Source: Diploptera punctata
Taxonomy: Eukaryota > Arthropoda > Insecta > Blattodea > Blaberidae
NCBI GenBank assembly: GCA_030220185.1
Contig: JASPKZ010002337.1
Location: 2,389,501-2,453,500 of the forward strand
DNA length: 64,000 bases
Direction: 5' to 3'
Under the pieces are notes generated by a model, which did no database searches, was not told where the DNA came from, and was given only the letters and a program-made list of their open reading frames with translations. The stretch's first letter is position 1. Each line of letters begins with the position of its first letter. Positions 17,755-29,391 of this stretch are shown one piece after another. A program made the translations under genes and the position numbers.

Positions 17755-18770
17755 AATCAGTCGTTTACCTATATATTTGAAGTTATTAGTTTAATTGGGG
17801 GTTGAAATAATTATGAATTAGTGTAATTTTGGTGCTTGATCACGATTACTAAATATCATCCTATTGATATATCTGAAGACGAAGGTAACTAGCTTCTAAA
17901 ACATATTTCAATTTATTCAACAAATTTCATTGTAGTATAAGTTATTATAATTGAAGACCTGATAACTGGTGTAAATTTTTTAACCTTTTAATTGGCAAGA
18001 AATATACAATGGAAAAACATGGAATATTATAATGAAATCAACGGTTAAAGTTTTGCTATGTTTTGTTCAAATGTTAGCATTAAGTTTTCTCAATTCTTTA
18101 TTATTGTAAAATTCCTTGCTTTCCCCATAGTCTTCAATTATCATAATAATTTATTTCAAGAATAATTTTCTTGTTCAATGTTTGTGAGATATCAATATCA
18201 CGATAAAAAGTTTGAAGTTCGTTATTTTATGGTCTGGAATTTTAGTAAATGTAAAAAAATGCTTAGATCTATTTTATATTATATAAATTATATATCAGTA
18301 TATCAAAATTTGTTGATTCTGGTATTCAAACTGTCTGTAAAAGATATTTCAGATCAAAACTTGTTTTAGATGTCCCTCCAAAAGAGTCAGTTAGGCCAAT
18401 CCTAAAAATTTAACTCCGTTGTCGTCCACTATCAATGGACTCACATTGCTCTTTGTGATAATCGTATCTAAAATATGTCTGAGATATTTTCAATTTAATT
18501 TAGTTTTCATAATTATTAATTAAAGGCTGCTTTGATTCTTTTCTATTTTCTATTTCAACCTTATATCTTAACAAGACAAAATCTTTGCATCAGATTAATT
18601 TTGACAAGATGATGGATCCCTTGGAATGTTGGTTACCTCCTTAAAAACAATATATATGTTTATTATAAGAGTGTTTGATACAGGTAGGAAATAAATTCCA
18701 ATCTAATATCCCTGTTGTGACTTAAATAAACCTTGAAAAAAGCTAATGATTAGCTATCCCAAGAGACTAC
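17755..18770. other. AT-rich stretch; one decayed ribozyme-like core
   Basis: No gene recognised. At 17873-17879 a CUGAAGA core is followed by a GAAG...CUUC stem, but the expected GAAA is AAAA, so it looks like a decayed Penelope-arm hammerhead. The rest shows no family resemblance. Confidence 0.4.
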
Positions 18771-19062
18771 ATTTTGGAATAGGATAGATTTATTTAGTCT
18801 GGTGAAGTTAAGCCCATGTGGCCTTCTCTTCCACTCACCAGGACAAACATATGTTACATTTAAACACAAAAAATTACAATAACAATATATACTAAACAAT
18901 TAATTATCTGGTCAACTGAACAATAATGAAAATAATGTCTAAATAACACAATAAAATTAAATACAATTCAAATTAAACTAATGGAATAATGTATACTCAA
19001 AGGAATAACAACTCAAATCTACTAAACATAAAAAGAAAAGAAAGAAATATACAAAGAAAGTA

Positions 19063-19343
19063 GAAGTAAAGTAAAGTGATCCCACTATAGGCCTCAGGAG
19101 GCCCTTGGGATAGTGGGAGGTTACAGCTCCCACTTTTCTGGACAATCGACACCTCATGTCGGCCGGGTTGTCAGCCCTGCATGACGGCCGCCTTTACCCC
19201 CAGAACAAGCATCTGGTACTCATTTCCGTTAGAGGTTGAGTCGATCCCAGGGTCATAGTGCTGCCAGAAGATTTGGGTCAGTTTAAAAATCCTGACCCCA
19301 CTGGGACTTGAACCCTTGACCTATCGGCTTGTAGCGCAGTGCC
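19063..19343 (-). mobile_element. tRNA-derived SINE family A, copy 2
   Basis: Flanked by the 12-bp direct repeat ACAAAGAAAGTA (19051-19062 and 19344-19355). Same body as copy 1. The tRNA head is 5'-truncated: the minus strand starts at GGCACTGCGCTACAAGCCG. Confidence 0.85.
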
Positions 19344-19442
19344 ACAAAGAAAGTAATAAACTCTAATGAACTAATCTATTGCTTATATATAAGACATTAG
19401 ATAAATATATTGACAAATCATAATACAATTTTTATTAAATAA

Positions 19443-20035
19443 TACTTACTTACTCACTGGCACTATCGAACCCGTAGGTTCATGGCCGCACGGACATAAG
19501 CTCTCCATACATCCCTATCCTGAGCTAATGCTTTCCAATCAATCCCTGTATAATCTACTTCCCTCAAATCATAGTTAATGTTGTTCTCCCACCTCATTCT
19601 TGGTCTACCAACTGGGCGTTTTCCTTCTGGCTTTCCTACAAGAAGTTTCCATGCACGTCTTTCATTCCCCATACGCGCAACATGTCCTGCCCATCGCAGT
19701 CTACGGGACTTAACTGTTCTTATTATATCTGGCTTCCTATAAAGACCATGTAGTTCATTGTTAAGTAGTCTTCTCCATTCACCTGTCTGTTCATCTCTCT
19801 TTGGTCCAAAAATTTTCCTAAGAACTTTATTCTCAAATACTCGTAATCTCCTTTCCTCCCTTAAAGTAAGAGTCCATGTTTTGCACCCATATAATATAAC
19901 TGGTAGAATAATAGTTTTATATATTTTCTGCTTAACGTTTTTTGAAAGGAGTTGGGACATCAAAAGTCTCTGCAATGCATAATAGCATGCATTTCCAGAA
20001 TTGAGCCTATGTTTAATTTCTTTGTAAAGAAGAAA
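19443..20035 (-). mobile_element. LINE 3' end, best-preserved copy of an abundant family
   Basis: 170 open codons on the minus strand (19463-19975): KIYKTIILPVILYGCKTWTL, LRVFENKVLRKIFGPKRDE, RLRWAGHVARMGNERRAWKL and GRPRMRWENNINYDLREVD, ending shortly before TACGGGTTCGATAGTGCCAG. This is the C-terminal tail of a non-LTR element's ORF2, downstream of the RT. Decayed copies occur at 4.2, 30.7, 31.2, 44.9-46.4 and 51.4 kb. Confidence 0.85.
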
Positions 20036-20317
20036 TTATTAATAGTTAAGAGTAATATTAGTGAGATGTTTCTGTTAATAATTGTATTTTCAATTTGTTT
20101 CTGAAAGATGGAACCTACCAAATGCAAATTGTGTAATATATCAAAGTATAAACATCTGTTTTTTTATGATTAAATAAAATGAAGCAAAAGAAAGGAAATG
20201 GTAACTTATATTGTCAAATATCCAAGTATTGGGGCAGTGCATAGGGCAAGGCTCTCCACAGAACAGTGTATAAGGTGAGATAAATAATGACTCATTTAAA
20301 TTTTATTATTTTATATA

Positions 20318-20486
20318 CAGGATGTGGCTTAAGTCAGTTAACCACTGCATATAATTGCAAGGAAAAAATCAGAAGTGTTTGAGATTATATTCTGAAGGTC
20401 CTGTATTCACACCCCAGTTTCAACCAATCTGATTTATTCTCTTTTGCAACCATGTGCAGTGGTAAACTGACTTATGCTGCAGCCTG
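20318..20486. mobile_element. Short TIR transposon (MITE) related to the 54-kb element
   Basis: TA-flanked. CAGGATGTGGCTTAAGTCAG at the left pairs imperfectly with the reverse complement of CTGACTTATGCTGCAGCCTG at the right. The interior GAAGGTCCTGTATTCACACCCC matches, in reverse complement, the segment at 54090-54115 inside the larger transposase-bearing relative. Confidence 0.7.
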
Positions 20487-20549
20487 TACATTGATAACCT
20501 CGTAGTATTACCTCTCACGGTAATTTTATTAAATGTTTAAAATGTTTAA

Positions 20550-21280
20550 GGGCACCCAGTAGGCCTACTTATTTGGGTTTAAAAAATCAATATTTTTTCT
20601 TTTTGCTTAAAAAAATCCAGGAAAGTCTACTTTACTGATGTGTAATATTATTTTGTCAATTTTGGACATTTAAACCCATAAAATTGATTTTTTAAAAATG
20701 GTGTCTCTGTGTTCTGCTAATGTGATTTTTTTTTTCATTTTCTCAGAACTTGTATTTTTTCATAATTTGGTACACTTTTCTCTGAAACTATGAAAGATAG
20801 GAGAATAATTTTTGGCATGGATATGCAGTTTAAAGAGTTCAATAATGATAAGGTTAATTTATCTTTGCGCTATTGATAGTATTTGAAATAAAAAAAATTG
20901 TATGCAAAATTAACAAAAAAAATTTGGTTATCAAATTAAAAAAATAAATAAATCGCAATCTATATCTGAACACAGGCAAACCTTATTATTGTCAAATGAA
21001 TTATGGACAATTAAATTTTGGAAACAAGTGGATAAGTAGTTCTTGAGAAAATTGTACAAAGACAATACTTTTAAGAAGTTGGATTTTTTATTTTCATTTT
21101 TTTGTATTTTAAATTACTCGTGAAGAAATATGTCTAAAAAGTAATCAGAGTGCCATTATGTTCAGGAAGACTTATTTAAATAGTGACATAATTTTCTAAC
21201 TTAAGAATAAATTGGAAAAATTATTTTTGTATGTTGTATATTTTTAAACCAAATTGCAAGTAAATTAGTGCCACATGCCC
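20550..21280. mobile_element. TTAA-flanked MITE (piggyBac-like candidate)
   Basis: TTAA at 20546-20549 and 21281-21284 immediately flank inverted termini GGGCA...TGCCC. The interior is AT-rich and non-coding. TTAA duplication is the hallmark of piggyBac insertion; the short terminal match makes the assignment tentative. Confidence 0.5.
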
Positions 21281-21574
21281 TTAAGACTAGTTTTGTACAA
21301 ATTTTTTTATTAAATTGTGTTTATCAAAAAACTTATATGGCATGATGATTTTGAATTTAATTGAAGTGAGTGTATGTGTTATCCATGCAGTTTAATATAA
21401 GCCATTTGAATGCTTTGTATTTGTCGATAAAAAAATAATTTTTTTATAATAAAGATCATAGTAATTTTTTCTTTGCCCAATGGCCTTATTTTTAGATCTT
21501 CTAGTCATTAAGAATCTTGCTTACAAGTAATCAAATGGCAGGAGAGAATACCAGAAATGATGTAATGGCAACCT

Positions 21575-21965
21575 GGTGGCACTGACAAAAAAAAATTGAA
21601 ATTCTTGGGGAAAAGGAATCGATTTGGAGGTTCATTGGTACACCAACAGAGGGAGGAAGAATAGGCCTACAGGAATACCAACCATCAAATCAGCAGTCAG
21701 ATGCCATTCATAGTTAAATATGGGAAATAACATTGAGGTTAATTCATGAATCAATGAGTCATTTTTTACAAGTGTTCATCTTTGCTAGGTTTACCGTACA
21801 AGCCACATGGCCTAAAATGAATTTTTTCATGATGATGAACATTGAGGTTAATTCATGAATCAATGAGTCATTTTTTACAAGTGTTTAAGAAAGCATAAAC
21901 TATAAGGTAAGATGAAAAAATTACTCATTCATGAATCAGATGCCAGATGAAAATTAGAAAGAAAA
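21575..21965 (+). mobile_element. Penelope-like remnant with internal direct repeat
   Basis: GAAATTCTTGGGGAAAAGGAATCG and CCAACAGAGGGAGGAAGAATAGG match the endonuclease-tail/3' region of other copies. A 47-bp segment starting AACATTGAGGTTAATTCATG occurs twice (about 21728 and 21838). Confidence 0.5.
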
Positions 21966-22086
21966 AAAAAATTCCGGGAAAATATACATGAGGTGGAGTG
22001 TACAAATCTTGTTCATTTAATGACTGTTAGAGAACAATTTATGAGGATTCTATGCCGCCATCATAAATTTAGAAAAAACACAGAAT

Positions 22087-22285
22087 TTACTGTTTTTATT
22101 ATTAATTTCATACATCTCAATGATGAATAAATCATATTTGAAGAGAAAAATTATACACTCAGACCGGGACTTGAACCCGGGACCCTTGGTTCTCTAGAAC
22201 AAGTGATCTACCACCTGAGGAAGTACCGATCTAAACGCAATTTTTTTTCTATATACGTTGTAATTCCTACCCACCAAATGCTATG
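22087..22285 (-). repeat. Diverged tRNA-unit, single copy
   Basis: Aligns with the 304-bp unit: TTTTTATTATTAATTTCATAC, AAGAGAAAAATTATACACTC, a tRNA-like core on the minus strand (B box GGTTCAAGTCC at about 22170), then TATATACGTTGTAATTCC. A 9-bp repeat CAGAATTTA may flank it (about 22079 and 22299). The D-arm region is damaged. Confidence 0.5.
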
Positions 22286-22572
22286 AAGCCAGAATTTATT
22301 CTTGCAGTATGTTAGTAATTACCTGAGATATATGTATACATTGATTTCCACCCCCCCCCCCAAAAAAAGTGAAAAATGCCTTAAAATAAAGTGAGAAGTT
22401 AAGCTCAAATTAACCTAAACTCAGCATATTTGCAATGTAAAATATGTATTAAGTCATTGCTCAGATAGCATAACCAACTTATCATTAAAACCCACTTGTT
22501 AGCAGGTGAATGCTAAACTAATCTGGTGTACTAACTATACCATTTTCTTACACTAACTTATTTAATATTTAA

Positions 22573-22690
22573 AGGAAGTGACACTATGAGGTTTATTTTA
22601 ATAACGTAAGTTAGAAAATACATGACTCACCTCAAATTTGTAGTTTATTGAAGACCCTGGATTTCGACACTTTATGCATCATTGTCAATT
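22573..22690. mobile_element. Solo arm of a Penelope-like element
   Basis: GGAAGTGACACTATGAGGTT terminus followed by GACTCACCTCAAATTTGTAG and TCATTGTCAATTCTAAC, aligned with the left arm at 59087-59220. The matching right half is not found nearby. Confidence 0.55.
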
Positions 22691-23930
22691 CTAACTCAAC
22701 ATGAGGAGAGTTGTGTATTTTTCAACTCGTTATTTAACATTAATTTTGTCTGTCTAATGCTAACTTGTCCATTTTCTCACCCTAACTTGCCCACTAACAT
22801 AGGTGGACACTTGGGATGTGAACAAACATACTGGCAGTTGGCTCTAGTAGGAACATGTGTTATCACTTGGCAAACACAATGCTAAAAGTCATTTGTTCTC
22901 CGATCAAATTTTCATTGGTGGTATGGTGGCATATGGAGGCAAATTTACAAGGGGACACAAATGGGGAGAACTGAGAGGTTAAAAACCATGGGAGTATAGA
23001 GATAAATGGAAGCTTGGCATCAACCTTCCAAAAGGACACGGTAAGATGATAAGGACTATATAAATACATCCAAGAACCTTTATTGTACCACTGTACAGAA
23101 TATATATTATATAAAAAACATCCTGGTGAAGATTTGTAGTTGCATTTTCTATTGTGCACATCCGTACACTCGTGTTTCTGAACACAACACTGTTATTGTA
23201 CCATTTAATAACACTATATATAATGAATATTTCAACTATGTCACCTTCACTCCTTTTACACACAGATTCAAATAGAACTGTAGTCAGTTGCAATAGAGTC
23301 CTTCCACAACATGACTACAGATCTAATTCAAGAAGATCAGAAATTTTAATAACTGGTCCCTTTGGATGATGAACCCCCCCTTTTTTTTTAGTTGCAACAA
23401 TATTTTTTTTATAACAATCTAAGTTAGGAATTGAATACAACAAATGAAATCTACTTTATAGTACGAGGGGAAAAAGGAAATGTGGAAAAAATGTTTACTA
23501 AATTCTGCACTTAAAAAGCAAAACTGTGAGAATAAATTATTTTAAGACATGAATAAAACTGAAATTTTTGTATTTTTCAATATGAAATGTGAGAACACAA
23601 ATGTAGTAACAATATATACAGCTAAGTTGAAAAACTTACTTCATAAAAGTAACAACTGGATTATCAGATCTATTTAGATTAAAAATATCCTGGGCCATAT
23701 TATATACATACTTATATGGAAAATAGTATAAATTTTGTTTACATACAATTAGGGCAGATCACATATTTAAAACACAAAAAATACCATGTATTTTAAATGT
23801 GAATTCTATTTAGTCTTAATTGCAAGGTTTTATTTCACTGACATAAAACAGTTTAAAATCACTTTACTTATATTTAATTAAAACAATTCTTAAAAATTGT
23901 TGACATATTCATAAATTAATTGTGGGAAAT
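22690..23930. other. Unassigned AT-rich stretch
   Basis: Several short overlapping open frames exist on both strands (22.9-23.4 kb), but none resembles a known family, and base use equals the background. No tRNA-like or terminal-repeat signature seen. Confidence 0.4.
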
Positions 23931-24141
23931 AACTACTTATTTTAGGAATTCTCACTATGAGGTATATGGGAAATAACATTGTGAGGTTCTTCAATTAATA
24001 GAATAAGTCGTGTCTTACCTCATGTTTTTCAAGCATGAGAACTGTAGTTTTCAAGAGGTATCCTTTCCATCTTCAGCCAATATGAAGATATAGATGAAAA
24101 TTCAGCAGTCATGATGTTCATATTTAAAGAGAAAAATTATA

Positions 24142-24215
24142 CGCTCAGACCAGGACTTGAACCCGGGACCCTTTGTTTTCTAGTCCAAGTGCTCTACCAT
24201 TTGAGCTACCTGAGC
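24142..24215 (-). tRNA. tRNA-like sequence in diverged unit
   Basis: Acceptor GCTCAGG, D arm GCTC...GAGC, T arm GGTTCAAGTCC. Loop CTAGAAA keeps U33 and reads AGA at the anticodon position, but the anticodon stem has mismatches. A different subfamily from arrays 1-4, yet the same unit plan (304-bp spacing to the next copy, AAGAGAAAAATT flank). Confidence 0.5.
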
Positions 24216-24443
24216 AAGTACCGATCTAAACGCAAATATTTCTCTATATACGTTGAAATTCCCGCCCCAAATGCTTTGAAGCCTTTGCTTCTATCTTTGC
24301 AAATGGCGGCTCCTATATTAAGAAGACATATTTGGGAATTATACATTACATTATAAATGCCAGTACGGCTATTTTCGATGTTTTTATTATTAATTTCATA
24401 CATCTCAATGATGGATAAATCATATTTAAAGAGAAAAATTATA

Positions 24444-24518
24444 CGCTCAGAACCGGGACTTGAACCCGGGACCCTTGGTTTTCTAGTCCAAGTGCTCTAC
24501 CATTTGAGCTACCTGAGC
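24444..24518 (-). tRNA. tRNA-like sequence, second diverged unit
   Basis: Nearly identical to the copy 303 bp to the left, with one extra base near the 3' acceptor side (GAACC for GACC). Both units share the tail GAAATTCCCGCCCCAAATGC. Confidence 0.5.
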
Positions 24519-24834
24519 AAGTACCGATCTAAACGCAAATCTTTCTCTATATACGTTGAAATTCCCGCCCCAAATGCTTTGAAGCCTTTGCTTCTATCTT
24601 TGCAAATGGCGGCTCCTATATTAAGAAGACATATTTGGGAATTATACATTACATTATAAATGCCAGTACGGCTATTTTCGATGTTTTTATTATTAATTTC
24701 ATACATCTCAATGATGGATGTTGCCTGAGGATGGGAGGGAAACCTCTTGAAAATTGCAGTTCCTGTGCTTGAAGAACACAAAGTATGAGGTAAGATACAA
24801 CTCATTTTATTAATAGCTGATATAACTTAGCCAA

Positions 24835-25030
24835 GAAGGCCAATGTATAGAGGCCTTTTTATTAAGGCTTGCAGTTCTTTTACAAGCCTGAAAATCTTGA
24901 GACATGAAACACATGGCTTAAACTCTCTCTCAGAGGACTTGTCCCCTGGATTTATCCATCCTAAAAATCAATTGACCCCAGTTGAGTTTGAATGCATAAC
25001 TTTTGAACTTTTTCTTTAGCAGGTGACTAA
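24835..25030 (-). mobile_element. SINE family C, truncated copy
   Basis: The minus strand reads GGGGTCAATTGATTTTTAGG, GGGGACAAGTCCTCTGAGAG, GATTTTCAGGCTTGTAAAAG and AAAGGCCTC, matching the bodies at 27.5 and 42.2 kb. The tRNA head lacks a clear A box here. Confidence 0.6.
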
Positions 25031-25720
25031 AATTAAGTTGAAGTTTTGGCCTCCTCAACAATTTTTCTCCATCTGGATCTATTCTGAATACAGACTGGCC
25101 AATTTCCATTTTTAATATCTCTTTTATAACATCATCCTGCCATCTGTTTTTTGGGCGTCCAGCTGTTCTGGTGCATATTGGTTTCCATTTGTATATTCTT
25201 CTTACAAGCTTGTCTTCTTGCATTCTATTTATATGTCCAAATCAGTGCAGTCTTTGAGCTTTAATGTGGTTTATCACATTTTTATTTTGTATTAGATTAT
25301 TTAATTCAGGGTTCATTCTTATTTGCCATGCTTTCTCTAATGGTCCAAAAATTCTCCGTAAGATCTTCCTTTCAAAGATTAATAGTTTTTGTTTATCAGA
25401 CTCCTTCAGTACCCATGTTTCACAGCCATAAGTTACAATTAGTCTTAATACTGTATTGTACAGTTTAACTTTAGTTAATCTAGTTTACTTTTAGATAGTA
25501 TTCTATTTGTATAGTAAGCTTTATTGCCTAAAGAAATTCTTTCACTAATTTCTTCCTCTATATAATTTTTTCCATTTACAGTTGAATCAAGATATTTGTA
25601 TGATTTTACTTCTTCTATATTTGTATCATCGATGTTCAGAATACTTATTTTTTCATTTATTGTTGTACTTTTGAACTAGAGACATTAGATATTAAGAAAT
25701 TCCACGATCCCCTTATTTTT
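25030..25720 (-). mobile_element. LINE C-terminal fragment
   Basis: The minus strand encodes LKAQRLHXFGHINRMQEDKL-type sequence, then GRPKNRWQDDVIKEI, KILRRIFGPLEKAWQIRMNP and YGCETWVLKESDKQ upstream, with stops. Post-RT part of ORF2; a family distinct from that at 19.4 kb. Confidence 0.7.
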
Positions 25721-25939
25721 CCATAAATCTGCTTAAAATTATACTGGATAACACAGAGAAAGGCCCGAAAAGAAGCAGCACCTAAATTCAGACTGGAAAT
25801 AACAGAACACAATTGGTATTCGTTATATGAAACCAATAAATGTGGTACCCTGCAACAATCCAGAAAACATCATAGATAGTCAGCATCTACTTCACTATCC
25901 AACATTAAACTACGCTGCACAATGTGCTAACAACCTAAC

Positions 25940-27420
25940 TTCTTCTTCTTCATTCATACAAGTCTTAGGCCTAGAGGCCTGTTACAATCTCACTGATGAA
26001 TTTTGTATCCAGTGCTAGATCTCTTCCCTGTTGGGACAATAACGCAGCATGGCTTTGGGAACTCTATCTGAATTCATTCGTCGCAAATGATTCATCCAGT
26101 TATTCTGGTATTCATGTATGTATTTAATGATTGGTTCTAAGCGTAGTTCCTTCAAGACATCATCATTGCGTTTGTAATCCCACGTGATGTATCCTGCTGT
26201 ATTTCTCATGAATCTCATTTCACTAGAAGTTATCCTGCTCTCCTCTCCTTTCCTCAAGTCCATATCTCACTGCCGTAGCAAAGTGCAGATCTTGCTAAGG
26301 TTTTGTATTCCATATTTTTGTATCTCTCTGGACTAGTGAAGGTTTCATTACTGAATTTATTATTCCCATGGTTTAATTAAAATTAATAATTTTATTTGAT
26401 GTCTACTTCATCCAAATATGTTAATGTGTATCCAAGATAGGTAAATTAATTTACTCCTTCCAGTATTTTTTTAATCTATACAGATTTTGCTATGTATAGG
26501 GTATTTTCCATGAAAAGCCGTATTGTTTTTCTCTGTATTTTTTCATGTTATATTTGATGGCTATTTTGTTAAAATTATACACTGAATATTGTAATTTGTC
26601 CTCCAAGTGTACCACTAATGCTATATCCTCTACAAAAATTTATGTATTTAATTTCGTATTTCCATTCAGTATTGAATATGTCCATGACATTGTTCTCTCC
26701 ATTCTCTACCTCTATTATATATATATATGATAAATAAAAGTGGCAATAAAAGGCATCCTGTCCCTGCGCTGTAGCAGAGTGATTAAGGTAGGATGCTTTT
26801 GTCAGAGCTTTGGGACTTGTGCTGTTCGAGTCTCCATGGGGGAAGAAATTTTCTCATGGAATTTCTGCCAGCATGGGACCAGTGTCCACCCAGCATCGTG
26901 AGGCATTTGGGTAGCTACAATAAGTAGTGGCTCCAGGTTGAGAAAAACCAGCAATAACAGCTGAGGGACCCAATATGCTAACCACATGTCACCACTACAC
27001 TGGCTGGATGATCATCTACCTCTGTGATGAACACACATGGGTGTGAGCAGCTGGCTGGTAAGCTAAGAGCCTTCTAGGCCTGTTGCATCATGGATTATAG
27101 TATATAGAAGGCATCCTTGTCTCACTTATGTATGAATTTCCTACCATTGTGATAGTTTATTGCCACATGTTACTGCAATTAAAGTACATTTTTAAAGGTT
27201 ATTATAAATTTAATATAATTTGTTGTGGAACCTGGTCTGTGGCTAATAGTTTTAACAGCTTGTTTCTATGTACTCTATCATAAGCCTTTTCAAAATCTAA
27301 AAAAGCGATACAAGTTTCCATATTAAATTCCCTTTATTTTTCTATTAATAATTTTAATGAAAAGTACCCATCAAAACAAGATCTTCCTTTGTGAAAACTT
27401 AACAAGACAGTATACTGGGA
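25940..27420 (-). mobile_element. LINE fragment with nested SINE
   Basis: The minus strand encodes ESRITSSEMRFMRNTAGYIT and HEYQNNWMNHLRRM (25.95-26.27 kb), then degenerate RT pieces to 26.76 kb, and resumes at about 27.11 kb with CFDGYFSLKLL...AYDRVHRNKLLKLLA-like coding. The SINE at 26762-27108 interrupts it, leaving an AAGGCATCCT repeat on both sides. Confidence 0.65.
26762..27108 (+). mobile_element. SINE family D, copy 1
   Basis: tRNA-like head GCTGTAGCAGAGTGATTAAGG and B box GTTCGAGTCTCC, then body CATGGAATTTCTGCCAGCATG and CTACAATAAGTAGTGGCTCC. AAGGCATCCT (about 26750 and 27110) flanks it as a target duplication in the LINE. Copies at 41.94 (+), 58.64 (-) and 63.1 kb (-). Confidence 0.8.
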
Positions 27421-27485
27421 AGCCAGAGAGAAGGTGAAATACCATCAATCTCTGTCATTGGATAAATAAATAACAGAGAGAAAGT

Positions 27486-27845
27486 GTAATCGGCTGCGGT
27501 TATGCTCCTTACCTCTGGTCATGGGTTCAAACCCGGCTGGGGTCAATGGATTTTTTTAGGATGGAAAAATCCAGGGAGCAAGTCCTCCAGGAGGGACTTT
27601 AAAATGTGGGTCCCGAGTCTGAAGATTTTTCAGGCTCGTAAAATATCCTTAAGCCTGACTGAAAAGGCCTCTAAGCAAAATTTACCGAATTTTCCCGTCA
27701 TAGTACTACCTTGGTTTCCTAGATGTCAGTATGAGGCGGAACGCTGTCTACGGACCACTCAAAAATGACATCTATACGAAAACAAGTGTAACTAAATTAG
27801 TATGGTTCAAATTCTTCCCTGTAGGGGGAGAGCGCCTAAATCTCT
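27486..27845 (+). mobile_element. SINE family C, copy with tRNA head
   Basis: Head TCGGCTGCGGTTATGCTCC with B box GGTTCAAACCC, body GGGAGCAAGTCCTCCAGGAG and AAGATTTTTCAGGCTCGTAA. The closest relative, at 42.23 kb, shares the same order to the 3' end (GTAGGGGGAGAGC...). Confidence 0.75.
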
Positions 27846-27849
27846 GTAA

Positions 27850-28380
27850 AGGGAAAACATGGACTTACAAGAAGAGGAAGTGTGTGATTTGTAAAATATG
27901 TCAAAATCAATGGAATAGAACCCAGCTATTCAGATTAAGACTAAAAGAATATTTGAAATACATTACCTTTTAGGTTTTTAATTTATGATACGCTATATGT
28001 ATATATAAGATAATTTATGCTTCAGCTATTATTAAGTTAAACAATTTACTTTTAACACTAAAAACATCCTAAACAGACTTTTCCTATTAACCACAAAAAT
28101 CTATTATTAATATTATCGAAATCTGACACCCTCAAAAATTAAAATACAATGAGCTTGCCACAGTTTTGCACAATTTGCACCCCCTCGTACATATGTAACA
28201 ACAATTTATTAGAAGGCAGGAGACAATTATCAACCCAAGAAAATACTAGAAGAGAAGGTGTCATTTCGTTGTCTAAACTGTAATATCATGGCACTTTTCA
28301 GAGAATTAAGGAAACTACACAATTATGGAAAAATGACAGCAAACAAGCATAAAACTTCTCTCCTCTTTTCAATAAAAACA
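27850..28380. other. No recognised feature
   Basis: AT-rich sequence between SINE C and tRNA-unit array 4. No motif, gene or terminal repeat seen. Confidence 0.4.
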
Positions 28381-28416
28381 ACATACCTTTTCATTATATT
28401 TGAAGAGAAAAATTCT

Positions 28417-28490
28417 CGCCTAGACCGGGACTCGAACCCGGGACCCTTGGCTTTCCGGGCCAAGTGCTCTACCAACTGAGCTACCAAGGC
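28417..28490 (-). tRNA. tRNA-like sequence, array 4 unit 1
   Basis: 74 nt, loop CCGGAAA, acceptor GCCTTGG (C-to-T change relative to array 3). Confidence 0.6.
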
Positions 28491-28720
28491 GAGTTACGAT
28501 CTAGACGCAAATTTTTCTCTTATGTACGTAATTGTAATTCCCTCGCGCCAAATGCTTGAAACCATAGCTTCTATCTTTGCAAATGGCGGCTTCTTAGTTA
28601 AGAAGACATTTATTGGGAATTTAACACTACTTTATAGCCAGTAGGGCTTCTATTGACGATTTTATTATTAATTTAACACTTCTCATAGAAGGATAAATTA
28701 TATTTGAAGAGAAAAATTCT

Positions 28721-28794
28721 CGCCTAGACCGGGACTCGAACCCGGGACCCTTGGCTTTCCGGGCCAAGTGCTCTACCAACTGAGCTACCAAGGC
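28721..28794 (-). tRNA. tRNA-like sequence, array 4 unit 2
   Basis: Identical to unit 1, 304 bp downstream. Confidence 0.6.
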
Positions 28795-29024
28795 GAGTTA
28801 CGATCTAGACGCAAATTTTTCTCTTATGTACGTAATTGTAATTCCCTCGCGCCAAATGCTTGAAACCATAGCTTCTATCTTTGCAAATGGCGGCTTCTTA
28901 GTTAAGAAGACATTTATTGGGAATTTAACACTACTTTATAGCCAGTAGGGCTTCTATTGACGATTTTATTATTAATTTAACACTTCTCATAGAAGGATAA
29001 ATTATATTTGAAGAGAAAAATTCT

Positions 29025-29087
29025 CGCCTAGACCGGGACTCGAACCCGGGACCCTTGGCTTCCCGGGTTCGAGTCCCGGTCTAGGCG
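29025..29087. repeat. Palindromic fusion of two tRNA T-arm halves
   Basis: The 3' half of a minus tRNA-like copy runs directly into the 3' half of a plus copy at the centre of the large inverted repeat (CCTTGGCTTCCCGGGTTCG). The two acceptor 3' ends lie at the outer edges. It is the strand-switch point of the array. Confidence 0.75.
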
Positions 29088-29317
29088 AGAATTTTTCTCT
29101 TCAAATATAATTTATCCTTCTATGAGAAGTGTTAAATTAATAATAAAATCGTCAATAGAAGCCCTACTGGCTATAAAGTAGTGTTAAATTCCCAATAAAT
29201 GTCTTCTTAACTAAGAAGCCGCCATTTGCAAAGATAGAAGCTATGGTTTCAAGCATTTGGCGCGAGGGAATTACAATTACGTACATAAGAGAAAAATTTG
29301 CGTCTAGATCGTAACTC

Positions 29318-29391
29318 GCCTTGGTAGCTCAGTTGGTAGAGCACTTGGCCCGGAAAGCCAAGGGTCCCGGGTTCGAGTCCCGGTCTAGGCG
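29318..29391 (+). tRNA. tRNA-like sequence, array 4 right arm
   Basis: Full copy, same sequence as units 1 and 2, opposite strand. Confidence 0.6.

Larger units (their letters stand above)
23965..24815. mobile_element. Penelope-like element containing two tRNA units
   Basis: Left terminus GGGAAATAACATTGTGAGGTTC, left arm with CTTACCTCATGTTTTTCAAGC, right arm with AAGTATGAGGTAAGATACAAC at 24780. The minus strand of the left arm has core CUGAAGA (24072-24078) and the right arm has CUGAGGA (24725-24731) followed by GAAA and a TTGCAGTTC stem, hammerhead-like. The tRNA-unit array fills 24115-24720. Confidence 0.65.

Noticed and set aside
22863..23369. Cluster of overlapping open frames on both strands
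   Set aside because: Background base composition, no motif, and mutually overlapping frames on both strands; a chance cluster.
27502..27973. Two open frames of 80-90 codons
   Set aside because: They are translations of SINE family C and its flank; the same region at 42.2 kb is not open.
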